Shown: piece by piece, positions 1 through 9,860 of the stretch
Layout: each line of letters starts with the position of its first letter
How positions within the stretch are numbered: the stretch's first letter is position 1
Source: Chrysaora quinquecirrha
Lineage: Eukaryota; Cnidaria; Scyphozoa; Semaeostomeae; Pelagiidae
Reading direction: 5' to 3'
Assembly: GCA_014526335.1 (NCBI GenBank)
Contig: JACTAT010000070.1
Span: 31,001-95,000, forward strand
DNA length: 64,000 nt
Program-made: the position numbers and the translations under genes
Notes under the pieces: model-generated
What the model was told of the DNA's origin: nothing
The model's database searches: none
Seen by the model: the letters and a program-made list of their open reading frames with translations, nothing else

Positions 1-394
1 CGATATTTACTACACTTATACACTCTATTTTTTGTTAGAACTATGGACTGTCTTAGCCTAAAACTACTTCAGGGCCCATCGCAATGCGTTTCAGCAGTTT
101 TCTGACAAAATTTTTCAAACAAATTCCGACCCCCCTGTTTATTTCGAGCCCCCGCCAACAAGATCCACTGCAGTTCCAACCTCCTCCCCCCCCTATTGCA
201 ACTCCCCCATGATTTAGGCACGTAAGAGTAAGTGACCTTCGCCTTGGTTATACTATTACACATTTATTTTCAGTAAATGTCAAAAACCCCTCAATCAAGA
301 TGTTGGAAATCTTCCAGAAAATTGACGCACCGACCCAGACCTCTTTGAAATGGTCTATTCTGCAATCTCGGACAATTATGATACTTCCATACAG
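1..394. other. No recognisable feature
   Basis: AT-rich sequence with short open frames only. I see no domain motif, repeat structure or RNA gene. Homology to the F-box-type gene further right begins after this stretch. Confidence 0.4.
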
Positions 395-712
395 TTTCAT
401 CAATTTAAAAATTCCCTTGTACAAAATAGTAAGAAAATAAATTCCCCCTGCAGCATTATGACAAGATCATAGAAATCTCGATCTCCAATCATGCAAATCT
501 ACATCAACCTGGACTATTTGCAATGGTTCCTTTGCCCGATGAACACATATCAACCTTATGAGAACGATGCCATATTGTAAAATGGATTATAAAGACTTTA
601 AGGATTACCCTTGTAAATTTTAATGAATTTGCTTCATGAAAGCATTTTTCAGTCAAAGAACCATAGATAGTTGTGCTTCTACATAATTCCTCCTTCATTC
701 AGTTTTAACAAT
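395..712 (+). pseudogene. Decayed 3' fragment of the F-box/LRR-like gene
   Basis: This stretch is a diverged copy of the last part and 3' flank of the gene at 9861-11575. The shared blocks include GATCATAGAAAT, CTCCAATCATGCAA and ATGCCATATTG, in the same order and spacing as around 11417-11540. The resemblance continues past the stop codon into a similar TTCATTCAGTT block near 690. No long reading frame survives on the plus strand, and the minus-strand frame at 504-698 is a shadow. It is either the remains of a tandem duplicate or a piece copied by a nearby transposition. I see no 5' part of the gene beside it. Confidence 0.65.
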
Positions 713-2123
713 CAATAAATATTTCTCCTTTTTGGTCAGTCAGATGCTAGGTAGAGGCTGTAGGGGTGAGGGGTCACATTTTGAAATATGTCCTCTTTTT
801 TGGGGATTTCTGCAACACCAACAAAACTCTTGAATTTGAGGGCTGTAAAATTTAAGGGCGACACCACTCTAGAAAGTTTAATTAAAGATAAAATATTTCA
901 AAGCTTAAACGTTATGAGGCTATTTAGTAAAACAGATGCGTGTGTTACTGCTTTACTAATAAACTGCTGTGGAACTCGAGAGGAACTGTCTTTCGTCGAT
1001 TGATGCTTGATTTAACGTTCAAAGAACACGGAGCCAGAGAAATACCAGAGAAAGAGACGAGCGTTTCGTATTAACAATCTACTGAACTATCTACTGAACT
1101 AAATATTTACAAGGAAACACAGGTATTTAAAGTCGATATAAGGAAGTTGCCTACGAATCCAAAAGTTACAAATAAGGAAATACCTATGGCGAGATCGTGT
1201 AGGAAATGGAACGACAATTGAGATGTAAGACAAATAAGGCAATGATTGCAGTGATGCGAGAATGACCTTGTGAGATGATGTAATGCAGGCATGTGTGGGT
1301 GTAGCGAATGACGTGGGTGATGCCGAGACGAGATAATGAGATTCGTTGCTGAGTGATGTGAAACAACAGAATGAATGAACAGTAATAGAAATGGCCTAAA
1401 ATGATAAGGAAGGGCCTAAACTAAAGAATGTCTAATTCACTACAGCTACACTTGGGCTAAGCTGGATTACAAATACGTGGAATACCAGTGCAGTACGGCA
1501 TTCATGGAATGCCATGTCAGTATTAACTATAATGCTGTTTTTAGTAAAATTCATCCACAAATTAACGTCCACAAGCTCACTGCTCATTGAAACTTGCAAA
1601 ACAAAAAAGATACGAGCCCAGGTTTTATTTATGAGTTGTTTTTGACCCAAACCTCCACATGCAATCTGAAGTCATCTTATCGCCAAACACATATGTACGG
1701 TCTTGATACAGCAGTTCAAAGCGTGACTTGTTTAAAGCAAAACAAGGGAAGGAAGTATATGCAAAGCTTAAAGCAAGATCTTTGCTTAAAGCAAAGCCTC
1801 ACGAAAAAGCAACAAAATGGGCAAAATTATGCAATGTTAACTTAGTGCAAAAATGATTGCAAACATCAGTTAGGTATTTTTAATAGCTATTTGTATTTTT
1901 CATCTATTATCAATCGTTTAGCCCTCATCATTTTACCTTAATCCTGCTTCTAGATGTAATTTGTTCTAATTAATATTGTAATTAGATTTCAGGAACGAAG
2001 CAAATTCCTGTGTTCAAGCATTCCATTCCAATAATTTATTTTCCATGTTTTAAAATTAGGCCGATGGCCCGATGTTCGTTCCATTGTCTCATTCTGATCT
2101 CATGTCTCGTCTTCATGCAAAGC
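713..2123. other. Unassigned, with one 71-codon frame
   Basis: No recognisable gene. A plus frame at 788-1003 (71 codons, starts ATG, contains CVTALLINCCGTREELS) has protein-like composition and could be an old exon, but I do not recognise it. The rest is AT-rich. The foldback element begins just after this stretch, at the target sequence GAAAG (2124-2128). Confidence 0.3.
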
Positions 2124-2140
2124 GAAAGCACGCTAGCGAA

Positions 2141-2470
2141 TCTATAATCACTACTGTGGTGGATAATCGCTACTGTGGTGGTAATATTTGCATACTGTGG
2201 TGGCAGTTTTGGCGTACTGTGGTGGATAATCACTACTTGTGGTGGTTTACTATGCTTGCGGTGGTGGCAGTTTTGGCGTACTGTGGTGGATAATCATTAC
2301 TTGTGGTGGTTTACTATGCTTGCAGTGGTGGCAGTTTTGGCGTACTGTGGTGGATAATCACTACTTGTGGTGGTTTACTATGCTTGCAGTGGTGGCAGTT
2401 TGGCTGTGGTGGTACTGTGGTGGATGCTTGCGGTGGTGGCAGTTTTGGCGTACTGTGGTGGATTTTGTGG
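2141..2470 (+). repeat. Left 64-bp minisatellite array
   Basis: About five full or partial copies of a 64-bp unit containing GTGGTGGATAATCACTACTT and TTGCGGTGGTGGCAGTTTTG. Because 64 leaves remainder 1 on division by 3, successive units fall into successive frames, and this strand is open in all three frames for roughly 60-90 codons. The peptides (VVYYACGGGSFGVLWWI-like) are therefore a by-product of the repeat, not evidence of a gene. Confidence 0.85.
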
Positions 2471-2538
2471 TTTTTTCTTGCTTGATCTATAGAGTTTTGC
2501 TATGATTTCGTATTCACCACATATAGCATTATAACCCA

Positions 2539-2935
2539 CCACAAGCAGTGATTATCCACCACAGTACTCCAAAACTGCCACCACCGCAAGCATAGTAAAC
2601 CACCACAAGTAGTGATTATCCACCACAGTACGCCAAAACTGCCACCACTGCAAGCATAGTAAACCACCACAAGTAGTGATTATCCACCACAGTACGCCAA
2701 AACTGCCACCACCGCAAGCATAGTAAACCACCACAAGTAGTGATTATCCACCACAGTACGCCAAAACTGCCACCACCGCAAGCATAGTAAACCACCACAA
2801 GTAGTGATTATCCACCACAGTACGCCAAAACTGCCACCACCGCAAGCATAGTAAACCACCACAAGTAATGATTATCCACCACAGTACGCCAAAACTGCCA
2901 CCACAGTAGTGATTATCCACCACAGTAGTGATTAT
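2539..2935 (-). repeat. Right 64-bp minisatellite array (inverted)
   Basis: The same 64-bp unit as the left array but reverse-complemented, with about six copies that differ by occasional substitutions (CGGTGG versus AGTGG, GCGTACTG versus GAGTACTG). Together the two arrays could form a stem of several hundred base pairs in one strand. Confidence 0.85.
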
Positions 2936-2987
2936 AGATTCGCTAGCGTGGAAAGGGATAATGCCATACTGCCATACTGCAGTGATC

Positions 2988-3360
2988 AGCCTATCTGTAA
3001 GAGGGGGAACGGAGAATCGAGGAACGGGGAATGAGGGAATCGGGGAATATGACGTCATTTCCCCCTTTTTCTCGATCTGTTAAAGGGGGAATGACAACAA
3101 ACTGTCTTTGCATTCCCCGATTCCCCGGGGAATCTGAAAAAGGGGGAATCTGTTAAAGGGGAATCTTGGAGATTGTGACATAATTGATTCTATTTTAAGG
3201 TGGAAAATTCCTTTGATAGTAGCATGTTAAGCTGGCACACCTTGTAAGAAATCCAGAAAGTGCTGGTTGTTTTAAAATTCAATTTGATGTCAAGGAGGCA
3301 CTAGAAGTACGAGTTTCTGAAAATTTTCTTTCTTTTCAATTTTGTGTTAAGGTGGCACAA
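2988..3360 (+). repeat. Left terminal inverted repeat of the 6.8-kb element
   Basis: Contains, in order, CTATCTGTAA, GGGGAATATGACGTCAT, AATGACAACAA, CTGTCTTTGCATTCC and CACACCTTGTAAGAAATCCA. Each has its reverse complement in the opposite order at 9355-9818. The inner part has one or two copies of a roughly 65-bp subrepeat ending in GTTAAGGTGGCAC. Confidence 0.75.
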
Positions 3361-4156
3361 TCAACCCTTTTACAAATTTCTCATAGGTTCCTTCCTTTTT
3401 ATGTACGAAGAATTCTTCAAATTGTTCGTAGAAGGATGGAGTGAGGCGAGGGGAATGCAGAATAGATAGACATACCAAACAACATACCAATATAGGAACG
3501 CTCAAAACGCGTAACAATAGGCAAACCACTAATCGATCATTAAGTCTTTGAAAATTTGCGAAGTTGGCATTGAAATGGCAATTATCATCAGATGGTAAAC
3601 AACATAAGGTTCAGTGACTGAGTGACTCAGTTGCAGACCATTTGTATTTTCAGGCCGGCCTTTTCTCGATAAAGGGAGCTGCATCTATTGTTTGGCAATC
3701 TTCCGTGAGTAAATTACATGATTAGGACTTAGCAATATTTCTGTGCACGTACAAGGACGATGTGACTCAGCAACTAAAGAGAGGCTCATCAGTCATGCGT
3801 ATGCAGCAAAGCACGCATCAATGGGAAGCTTTTGCATCCATTCGAGGCTCATTACTAGGACCTTCTCGCGGAACACGAACAGGTCTACTTAAGTTAGTTG
3901 TAACACTGGCACTTGTCGTAAACATTACATCTTGATTACATATACGGGAGATCGCTATGTAACTTTTGGTTTAAGATGAGTTTGCTTAAGTCCGAACAGG
4001 CTTCCTCAGCAAACAGGCTGGCCAGATTGGCCTGCGTGGGTCCAACCGAGCTTGATGGCAAATTTTGCCAAGAGATGGCTCAAACCTTGTGCAAACAACA
4101 ATCTCATAAAAGTAAGGACAAGCTTTTTACGGTAACAACAACCTAGTATAATCAAG

Positions 4157-4266
4157 ATTGTCAACATCATCTTCTTCTTCATCATCATCATCATGATCAT
4201 CATACATAATCATAATCATCATCATAATCATCATCAACATCATCATCATCATTACCTTATCTTCAA

Positions 4267-4300
<34 letters not shown>

Positions 4301-4303
4301 TCA
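4157..4303 (+). repeat. (CAT)n-type microsatellite
   Basis: Imperfect trinucleotide array dominated by ATC/CAT with some CTT and ATA variants. The longest pure run is near 4267-4300. The His-rich and Met/Lys-rich open frames on the two strands here are only translations of the repeat. Confidence 0.85.
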
Positions 4304-4480
4304 TCATGCCAGTCATCTTCATTCGAGGAAGCTTTATCCTGTCGGAAATGCGCATCCTCTGCGTCATTTATAGCGCACCAGCCTAACAGCATTTTTTGAA
4401 CATAGTGACAGGGTCCCTGTGTTATGATTTTGATTTCATGTTAGCCCGTAGACCTATAAGAATTTCAGAAATCACCGGTT

Positions 4481-4612
4481 TTTATTATGTTTGAAGAATT
4501 CAAACATCTTGCAGAGGTTTTCGGCAAACCGGAAGAAATACATAAAGATAGGTAGATAGATAGGTAGGCAGATAGATAGGAATCAGGAATGTTGTAACAA
4601 AAGATAGGGATT
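4481..4612 (+). repeat. Dispersed repeat copy with an internal GATA microsatellite
   Basis: Shares TTTTCGGCAAACCGGAAGAA and the following AGGAATGTTGTAA block with 18198-18290. This copy has an extra GATAGGTAGATA tract of about 40 bp (4545-4580) that the other lacks, so the two belong to one repeat family and the tract expanded later. Confidence 0.6.
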
Positions 4613-6063
4613 TCTATTCTCTGTGCACACAATTTAAACAAGTCTTCGAATGAGTCTTCGAAATGTGGCATGAGTTTGAACAACAACCTCATTAGGAAGC
4701 ATTAAGAAGCCATTAGCCAGCATGCGCTAAAATCTGGAACAAACAAAAAAGCTGGGAACTTGTGGAATGAGTGGTAATAAACGGAACTGATTGGAACCAT
4801 TGTAACATGCTGAAACGAAGTGGGAATAACTTTGTGTCGGAGGGAACAAATGGGACGAAGTAGAAATCGATGGGAATAAATGAGAACGAGAGGTGACAAA
4901 GTGGAACATTCAGGGAATCACTGAAGAAGACGAAGGAACAACTCAGAAAAACGGAAATTCCGCAAACAAGCGAGAGTAAGTTGAAACTAAATAAGGATCA
5001 ATGACGATTGCGGGGAAAGCTGTAACAAAGATTGAAACAGCTAGAATCAAAGGGAAAAATGTGGAGATTGTTCCACACTGCAAGCTGCAATCTAATAGGC
5101 TGATCTCAGGCTGATCTGAGCTGATCTCATTCTTCAAACATGGCTTAGTCATGGGTAGCTTTACTTTGCTTCGATTTGAATTGAAGGTGGCACAAAGGTG
5201 GTTTTATACCTTTTGATTTTGAGAAATTTACGAAACGTAAATATTAATAAGCTGTGGAAACAAAGAAACTTTGGTTCTTATATGCCTCATATCTCAAGTA
5301 CAAATTTTAACAAAAGCTTAAGATCGTAAATAAGCATGTTTAGATAGAGTTTTCAGTTTTGCCATCTCAAACAAAATTAATAAAAAACATGGCCCATCGA
5401 AATTATGATGTAACATGCAAACCTTTCAGAGTTTGGCTGTTGAAAATAGTGTGTGTGTGTATAGAATAATGTGTCGTAATTTCTGTTTTGGAGACAATAC
5501 AAGCTTCATACAAAGTTTGTTATGGACAAAGTTAAGTTGAACATAGATATATTTCAATTAATTTGTCTGCGAAAGAGAAAGGTGATGGCCCGAACACAAT
5601 TTTCTATAATAATACTATCAAGGACTTCTTTTGCAAATATCCAAGATCCTCATTTCCAGGTAGACAGGGAAATTACTACAACCATCTAGCAAACTGCCTA
5701 ACCCTAAATTTTATTTCGGATTCGGGTTCTCCATGTTGAAGAGTATCTAAAACTGCCAGGGGCCATTTTGGGCGTGGCCTGGTTTTCACGTGATTCATGA
5801 CCACACCCACCCATGGTCTGAAAAAAATTTTTTTTGGAATTTTTGGAAAGTTTTTTCACCAATGTGTAGTGTATCACAAGGCAAGAAATAAATTATAAAA
5901 CACTTACTACTTTTCTCTTACCATTCGGGAGGCACAGCGTCTCAAAGTTTGTGTTGTTGTTGTTGTTAAAAAACATAAAGATGTCAATATTGCGCGTATA
6001 AACTGGAGTTTTCGAGTTGGAATCCAGAGTTATAATAAAGATAGTTTAAGTGGTGTATTTACA

Positions 6064-7381
6064 CTATTTACAATGTATGTTTGCCTTGTCTGGTAGCTTT
6101 ACTGGAGTATCAAGGCAGCCATTCGTCGAACGAATCTTCACTGGACAGAAAGTCCGAAACCTTCCAATCGCTTTCATCTGCTTCCGATAATATGGCTGTT
6201 TCTGGGTTGGATTGTATTGTTTCGTCATCACCATCGTAAATGCTAGGCGATTCTTCGTCTTCTGAGATGTCTTACATGGCTGCAAGAATGGAAGATATCT
6301 TACCTTTTCTTTTTTTGGTTTCGGTGCTGTGGCTTCACTTAGCTCATCTCCGGCATCAGTGGGGGCCTTTTGGGAAGAATTTCGTTTTTTCCTCTTTTCT
6401 GTCGAAAATGACTCTGGTACCTGGCTTCCAGTAAACCATACTGGCGAGACGATATTTTCTACTGGGTCCCATTGCCATCTGTTTTCGTCAAAGAGTATCG
6501 ATGGCACTTGCGGCATGTGATAATGATACCATAAAAATGCTTGATAATGGCAGCGTTTGATTGCCTGTTCTACTGACTTGCGATCAGGTGGTATGCCAAT
6601 GGATGATTTGGTTTTCATCTCTTTATATAGCCGTATTCCTTTACTCAATGTTCTTCCACTGAATATGTTTTTTCGAATGAATTCCTTTATGTCTTCGATA
6701 TCGTTGTCTTTTATGTCTCTTTCACTTCCATGTTTTTGCAGTTATTTGACATCTTCGAGCCTCTTCTTGACTTTTTGGAGTGCCCGAACTTTTCCAGCTT
6801 TATAGAAATACGACGTTGAGTCACATCCCGCCAGACAGTGCAGCGCTGGTATGGCAGGTGACAGCTCTTCTCCAAGAAATTCGCAAATCGACTTTATATC
6901 AACGTATTTTTCCTTTTCAAAGTTAAAAAAACCAGTTGAACTTTACGCTCATGGATTGATATGCCCAAACCATCAAAATCAAAACATCAGCATGCTTTGC
7001 CACAATGTCCACATCATTTTCTGCCAGCAATGCATGCAAAATAAGGCGTGTGTCCGCTTCCTCGTGGTTGCAGCTGAAGAATTCTTCCGCTTCATTGTTG
7101 ACAATGTTGAAGGCTTTTTCTGCAGATGTTACGATCAAAGCGCTAGAAGATGTTTACCTTCCTGCGTGACATAAGAGGCAACCAGTTTGGTTAACTGCTC
7201 TTTATTTGCGCCATTATGAAGGAATTCCTGTCACTTGCTTCCCTCTAACATTCTTTGCTCGACACCTGTCACATACGTTTCAGCTCCAGGTGCACTGCAC
7301 CTCTTTTCTTTCGCAACTGCTTTTGACGCTCCATTCCAAAAAGTTATCATTTACCATTGCCAGCATCACAACCGGATTCGC
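6064..7381 (-). pseudogene. Left-arm copy of a repetitive EEADTR-type protein gene
   Basis: Read on the minus strand from 7381 downward. An open frame through the spacer (KAVAKEKRCSAPGAETY) continues into the arm with HEEADTRLILHALLAE, then AKHADVLILMVWA. After frame changes come IPALHCLAGCDSTSYFYKAG and, at 6648-6064, IPPDRKSVEQAIKRCHYQAF. I know this motif order from abundant uncharacterised, probably transposon-linked proteins of invertebrates and fish, where the D of DTDVL-like motifs suggests a PIN/FEN-like nuclease fold. That fold assignment is inference. This copy is longer than the right-arm copy because it includes the spacer. It has in-frame stops and frame changes and so is not functional as read. 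Confidence 0.6.
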
Positions 7382-8508
7382 AACCAAACTGGTTGCCTCT
7401 TATGTCACGCAGGAAGGTAAACATCTTCTAGCGCTTTGATCGTAACATCTGCAGAAAAAGCCTTCAACATTGTCAACAATGAAGCGGAAGAATTCTTCAG
7501 CTGCAACCACGAGGAAGCGGACACACGCCTTATTTTGCATGCATTGCTGGCAGAAAATGATGTGGACATTGTGGCAAAGCATGCTGATGTTTTGATTTTG
7601 ATGGTTTGGGCATATCAATCCATGAGCGTAAAGTTCAACTGGTTTTTTAACTTTGAAAAGGAAAATACGTTGATATAAAGTCGATTTGCGAATTTCTTGG
7701 AGAAGAGCTGTCACCTGCCATACCAGCGCTGCACTGTCTGGCAGGATGTGACTCAACGTCGTATTTCTATAAAGCTGGAAAAGTTCGGGCACTCCAAAAA
7801 GTCAAGAAGAGGCTCGAAGATATCAAATAACTGCAAAAACATGGAAGTGAAAGAGACATAAAAGACAACGATATCGAAGACATAAAGGAATTCATTCGAA
7901 AAAACATATTCAGTGGAAGAACATTGAGTAAAGGAATACGGCTATATAATGAGATGAAAACCAAATCATCCATGGGCATACCACCTGATCGCAAGTCAGT
8001 AGAACAGGCAATCAAACGCTGCCATTATCAAGCATTTTTATGGTATCATTATCACATGCCGCAAGTGCCATCGATACTCTTTGACGAAAACAGATGGCAA
8101 TGGGACCCAGTAGAAAATATCGTCTCGCCAGTATGGTTTACTGGAAGCCAGGTACCAGAGTCATTTTCGACAGAAAAGAGGAAAAAACGAAATTCTTCCC
8201 AAAAGGCCCCCACTGATGCCGGAGATGAGCTAAGTGAAGCCACAGCACCGAAACCAAAAAAAGAAAAGGTAAGATATCTTCCATTCTTGCAGCCATGTAA
8301 GACATCTCAGAAGACGAAGAATCGCCTAGCATTTACGATGGTGATGACGAAACAATACAATCCAACCCAGAAACAGCCATATTATCGGAAGCAGATGAAA
8401 GCGATTGGAAGGTTTCGGACTTTCTGTCCAGTGAAGATTCGTTCGACGAATGGCTGCCTTGATACTCCAGTAAAGCTACCAGACAAGGCAAACATACATT
8501 GTAAATAG
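7382..8508 (+). pseudogene. Right-arm copy of the same EEADTR-type protein gene
   Basis: Mirror image of the minus-strand copy. Segments at 7436-7678 (NHEEADTRLILHALL, HADVLILMVWAY), about 7670-7830 (ALHCLAGCDSTSYFYKAGK, ending at a TAA) and 7924-8508 (194 codons with CHYQAFLWYHYHMPQV) are in three separate open stretches. The last stretch differs from its partner by K/N and I/M only. The N-terminal part of the protein encoded by the spacer is absent on this side, so this copy is 5'-truncated at the palindrome junction. Confidence 0.6.
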
Positions 8509-8910
8509 TGTAAATACACCACTTAAACTATCTTTATTATAACTCTGGATTCCAACTCGAAAACTCCAGTTTATACGCGCAATATTGACATCTTTATGTT
8601 TTTTAACAACAACAACAACACAAACTTTGAGACGCGGTGCCTCCCGAATGGTAAGAGAAAAGTAGTAAGTGTTTTATAATTTATTTCTTGCCTTGTGATA
8701 CACTACACATTGGTGAAAAAATTTTCCAAAAATTCCAAAAAAATTTTTTTCAGACCATGGGTGGGTGTGGTCATGAATCACGTGAAAACCAGGCCACGCC
8801 CAAAATGGCCCCTGGCAGTTTTAGATACTCTTCAACATGGAGAACCCGAATCCGAAATAAAATTTAGGGTTAGGCAGTTTGCTAGATGGTTGTAGTAATT
8901 TCCCTGTCTA

Positions 8911-9354
8911 AGGAGTAACGTGCATTATTACACAAAAATCAATCAAAATGATGATATTTGTTTACACAAGTCTTTCCTAAAAGGACAGGATAAAAGGTTG
9001 TGTCATGTGCCTGTGGCATGGGATAATGCGTGCCAAAAGTAGAAAGATAAGACAAAAACACGGGTGATCTTGTCTTTCAGCTTGTCTTTGAACCGAAAAA
9101 TATATATTTTCATCTGTGAATCAGGTGCATTCAAGCAAATTATATTTTCTTCAAACGAGCTTTCTTACTTTTCCTTGCAGAATTCATTCTTTACTTTCAA
9201 CAGCTACACCTTAAAAGCTTGCATCTGGATGGGCTTAGACATGATCATACATAGAAATTTTTAATAATCATTTTCACAGCAAAGCACAATTTCAATGTTC
9301 TTATTTGAATGTTCTTTAGCTAAAAAAAGGACGGTGCTTACAAAATGTTTTGAA
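8911..9354. other. Interior of the 6.8-kb element, right part
   Basis: AT-rich, with no recognisable gene. The 66-codon frame at 9064-9264 has no familiar motif. Confidence 0.3.
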
Positions 9355-9818
9355 AGTTTTGTACCACCTTAACATCAAATTGAACTCATAAAATGGAAGA
9401 CGCATTCTGAAATTCGTACATACTGTGCAACCATAAACATCAAATTGAAGTATAATGACAACTGGAGCTTTCAAAGGTCCTTAGATGCTGCACCACCTTA
9501 ACATCCAATTGAATCATAAAAAACCAGCATTTTCTGGATTTCTAACAAGTTGCACCACCTCAACATCAAAATGAAGTATAAAACAACCGGAACTTTCTGA
9601 TTTTCGTAGATGCCGCACCACCTTAACATCAAATATAACCAGCACTTTCTGGATTTCTTACAAGGTGTGCCACCTTGCATTCTATTATCAAAAGAATTCC
9701 CAGTGGGAATTGAGGAATGCAAAGACAGATTGTTGTCATTCCCCTTTTGCAGATTGAGGTAAGGGGAATATGACGTCATATTCCCCGATTCCCCGTTCCC
9801 TCTTTTACAGATAGCCCT
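9355..9818 (-). repeat. Right terminal inverted repeat with ~65-bp subrepeats
   Basis: Four to five tandem blocks of about 55-70 bp, each starting GCACCACCTTAACATCAAA and including CTTTCTGGATTTCTTACAA, lie at 9363-9680. They are followed by the terminal block with ATGACGTCATATTCCCC. Reverse-complemented, this matches 2988-3360, with more subrepeat copies here than on the left. Confidence 0.75.
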
Positions 9819-9860
9819 CAGTGATCGTAGCAGCGACTCTAGTTCACAGTTAAGATTGAG

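Larger units (their letters stand above)
2129..2950. mobile_element. Foldback element with minisatellite inverted arms
   Basis: An 822-bp inverted-repeat element. The outer ends CACGCTAGCGAATCTATAAT (left) and its exact reverse complement (right) pair for at least 39 bp. Inside, each arm is an array of a 64-bp unit rich in TGGTGG, with the two arrays in opposite orientation around an about 70-bp unique centre (2471-2538). The 5-bp sequence GAAAG immediately flanks both ends (2124-2128 and 2951-2955), as expected of a target-site duplication. Long inverted arms made of tandem repeats are the hallmark of foldback-type DNA transposons such as Drosophila FB. No transposase is present, so it would be non-autonomous. 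The superfamily is unassigned. Confidence 0.8.
3361..5660. other. Interior of the 6.8-kb element, left part
   Basis: No gene recognised. It holds a CAT-type microsatellite, a dispersed repeat copy, and a purine-rich stretch at about 4740-4920 with irregularly repeated GGGAAC/GGGAATAA words. A stray AAGGTGGCACAAAGGTGG piece near 5185-5205 resembles the terminal subrepeat. Confidence 0.4.
5661..8910. repeat. Near-perfect 3.25-kb palindrome
   Basis: The left arm (5661-7192) and right arm (7382-8910) are reverse complements with only a handful of differences visible, for example GCACAGCGTC versus GACGCGGTGC and two amino-acid changes in the encoded protein. The spacer is 189 bp (7193-7381). The outer ends are TAGACAGGGAAATTACTACA and its complement, flanked by AGG on both sides, which might be a 3-bp target duplication. 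Both arms carry the same gene fragment reading outward from the centre. The high identity implies recent formation or ongoing arm-to-arm gene conversion. Confidence 0.9.
2988..9818. mobile_element. 6.8-kb hAT-like composite foldback element
   Basis: The left end AGCCTATCTGTAAGAGG and the right end CCTCTTTTACAGATAGCCCT are inverted copies. The 8-bp sequence CAGTGATC flanks both sides (2980-2987 and 9819-9826). Eight-base duplications are characteristic of the hAT superfamily, which is an inference here. The terminal inverted repeats extend about 370-460 bp and contain GGGGAATATGACGTCAT and tandem blocks ending in AAGGTGG. The interior carries microsatellites and a 3.25-kb palindrome with fragments of a repetitive-family gene. 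No hAT transposase was found, so it would depend on a helper. It sits about 35 bp upstream of the first ATG of the F-box-type gene. Confidence 0.65.

Noticed and set aside
4006..4399. His-rich and Met/Lys-rich proteins
   Set aside because: Translations of the CAT microsatellite on the two strands.
6240..7174. Plus-strand frames of 60-107 codons in the left palindrome arm
   Set aside because: They are shadows of the minus-strand gene copy. The mirror-image frames appear on the minus strand of the right arm.
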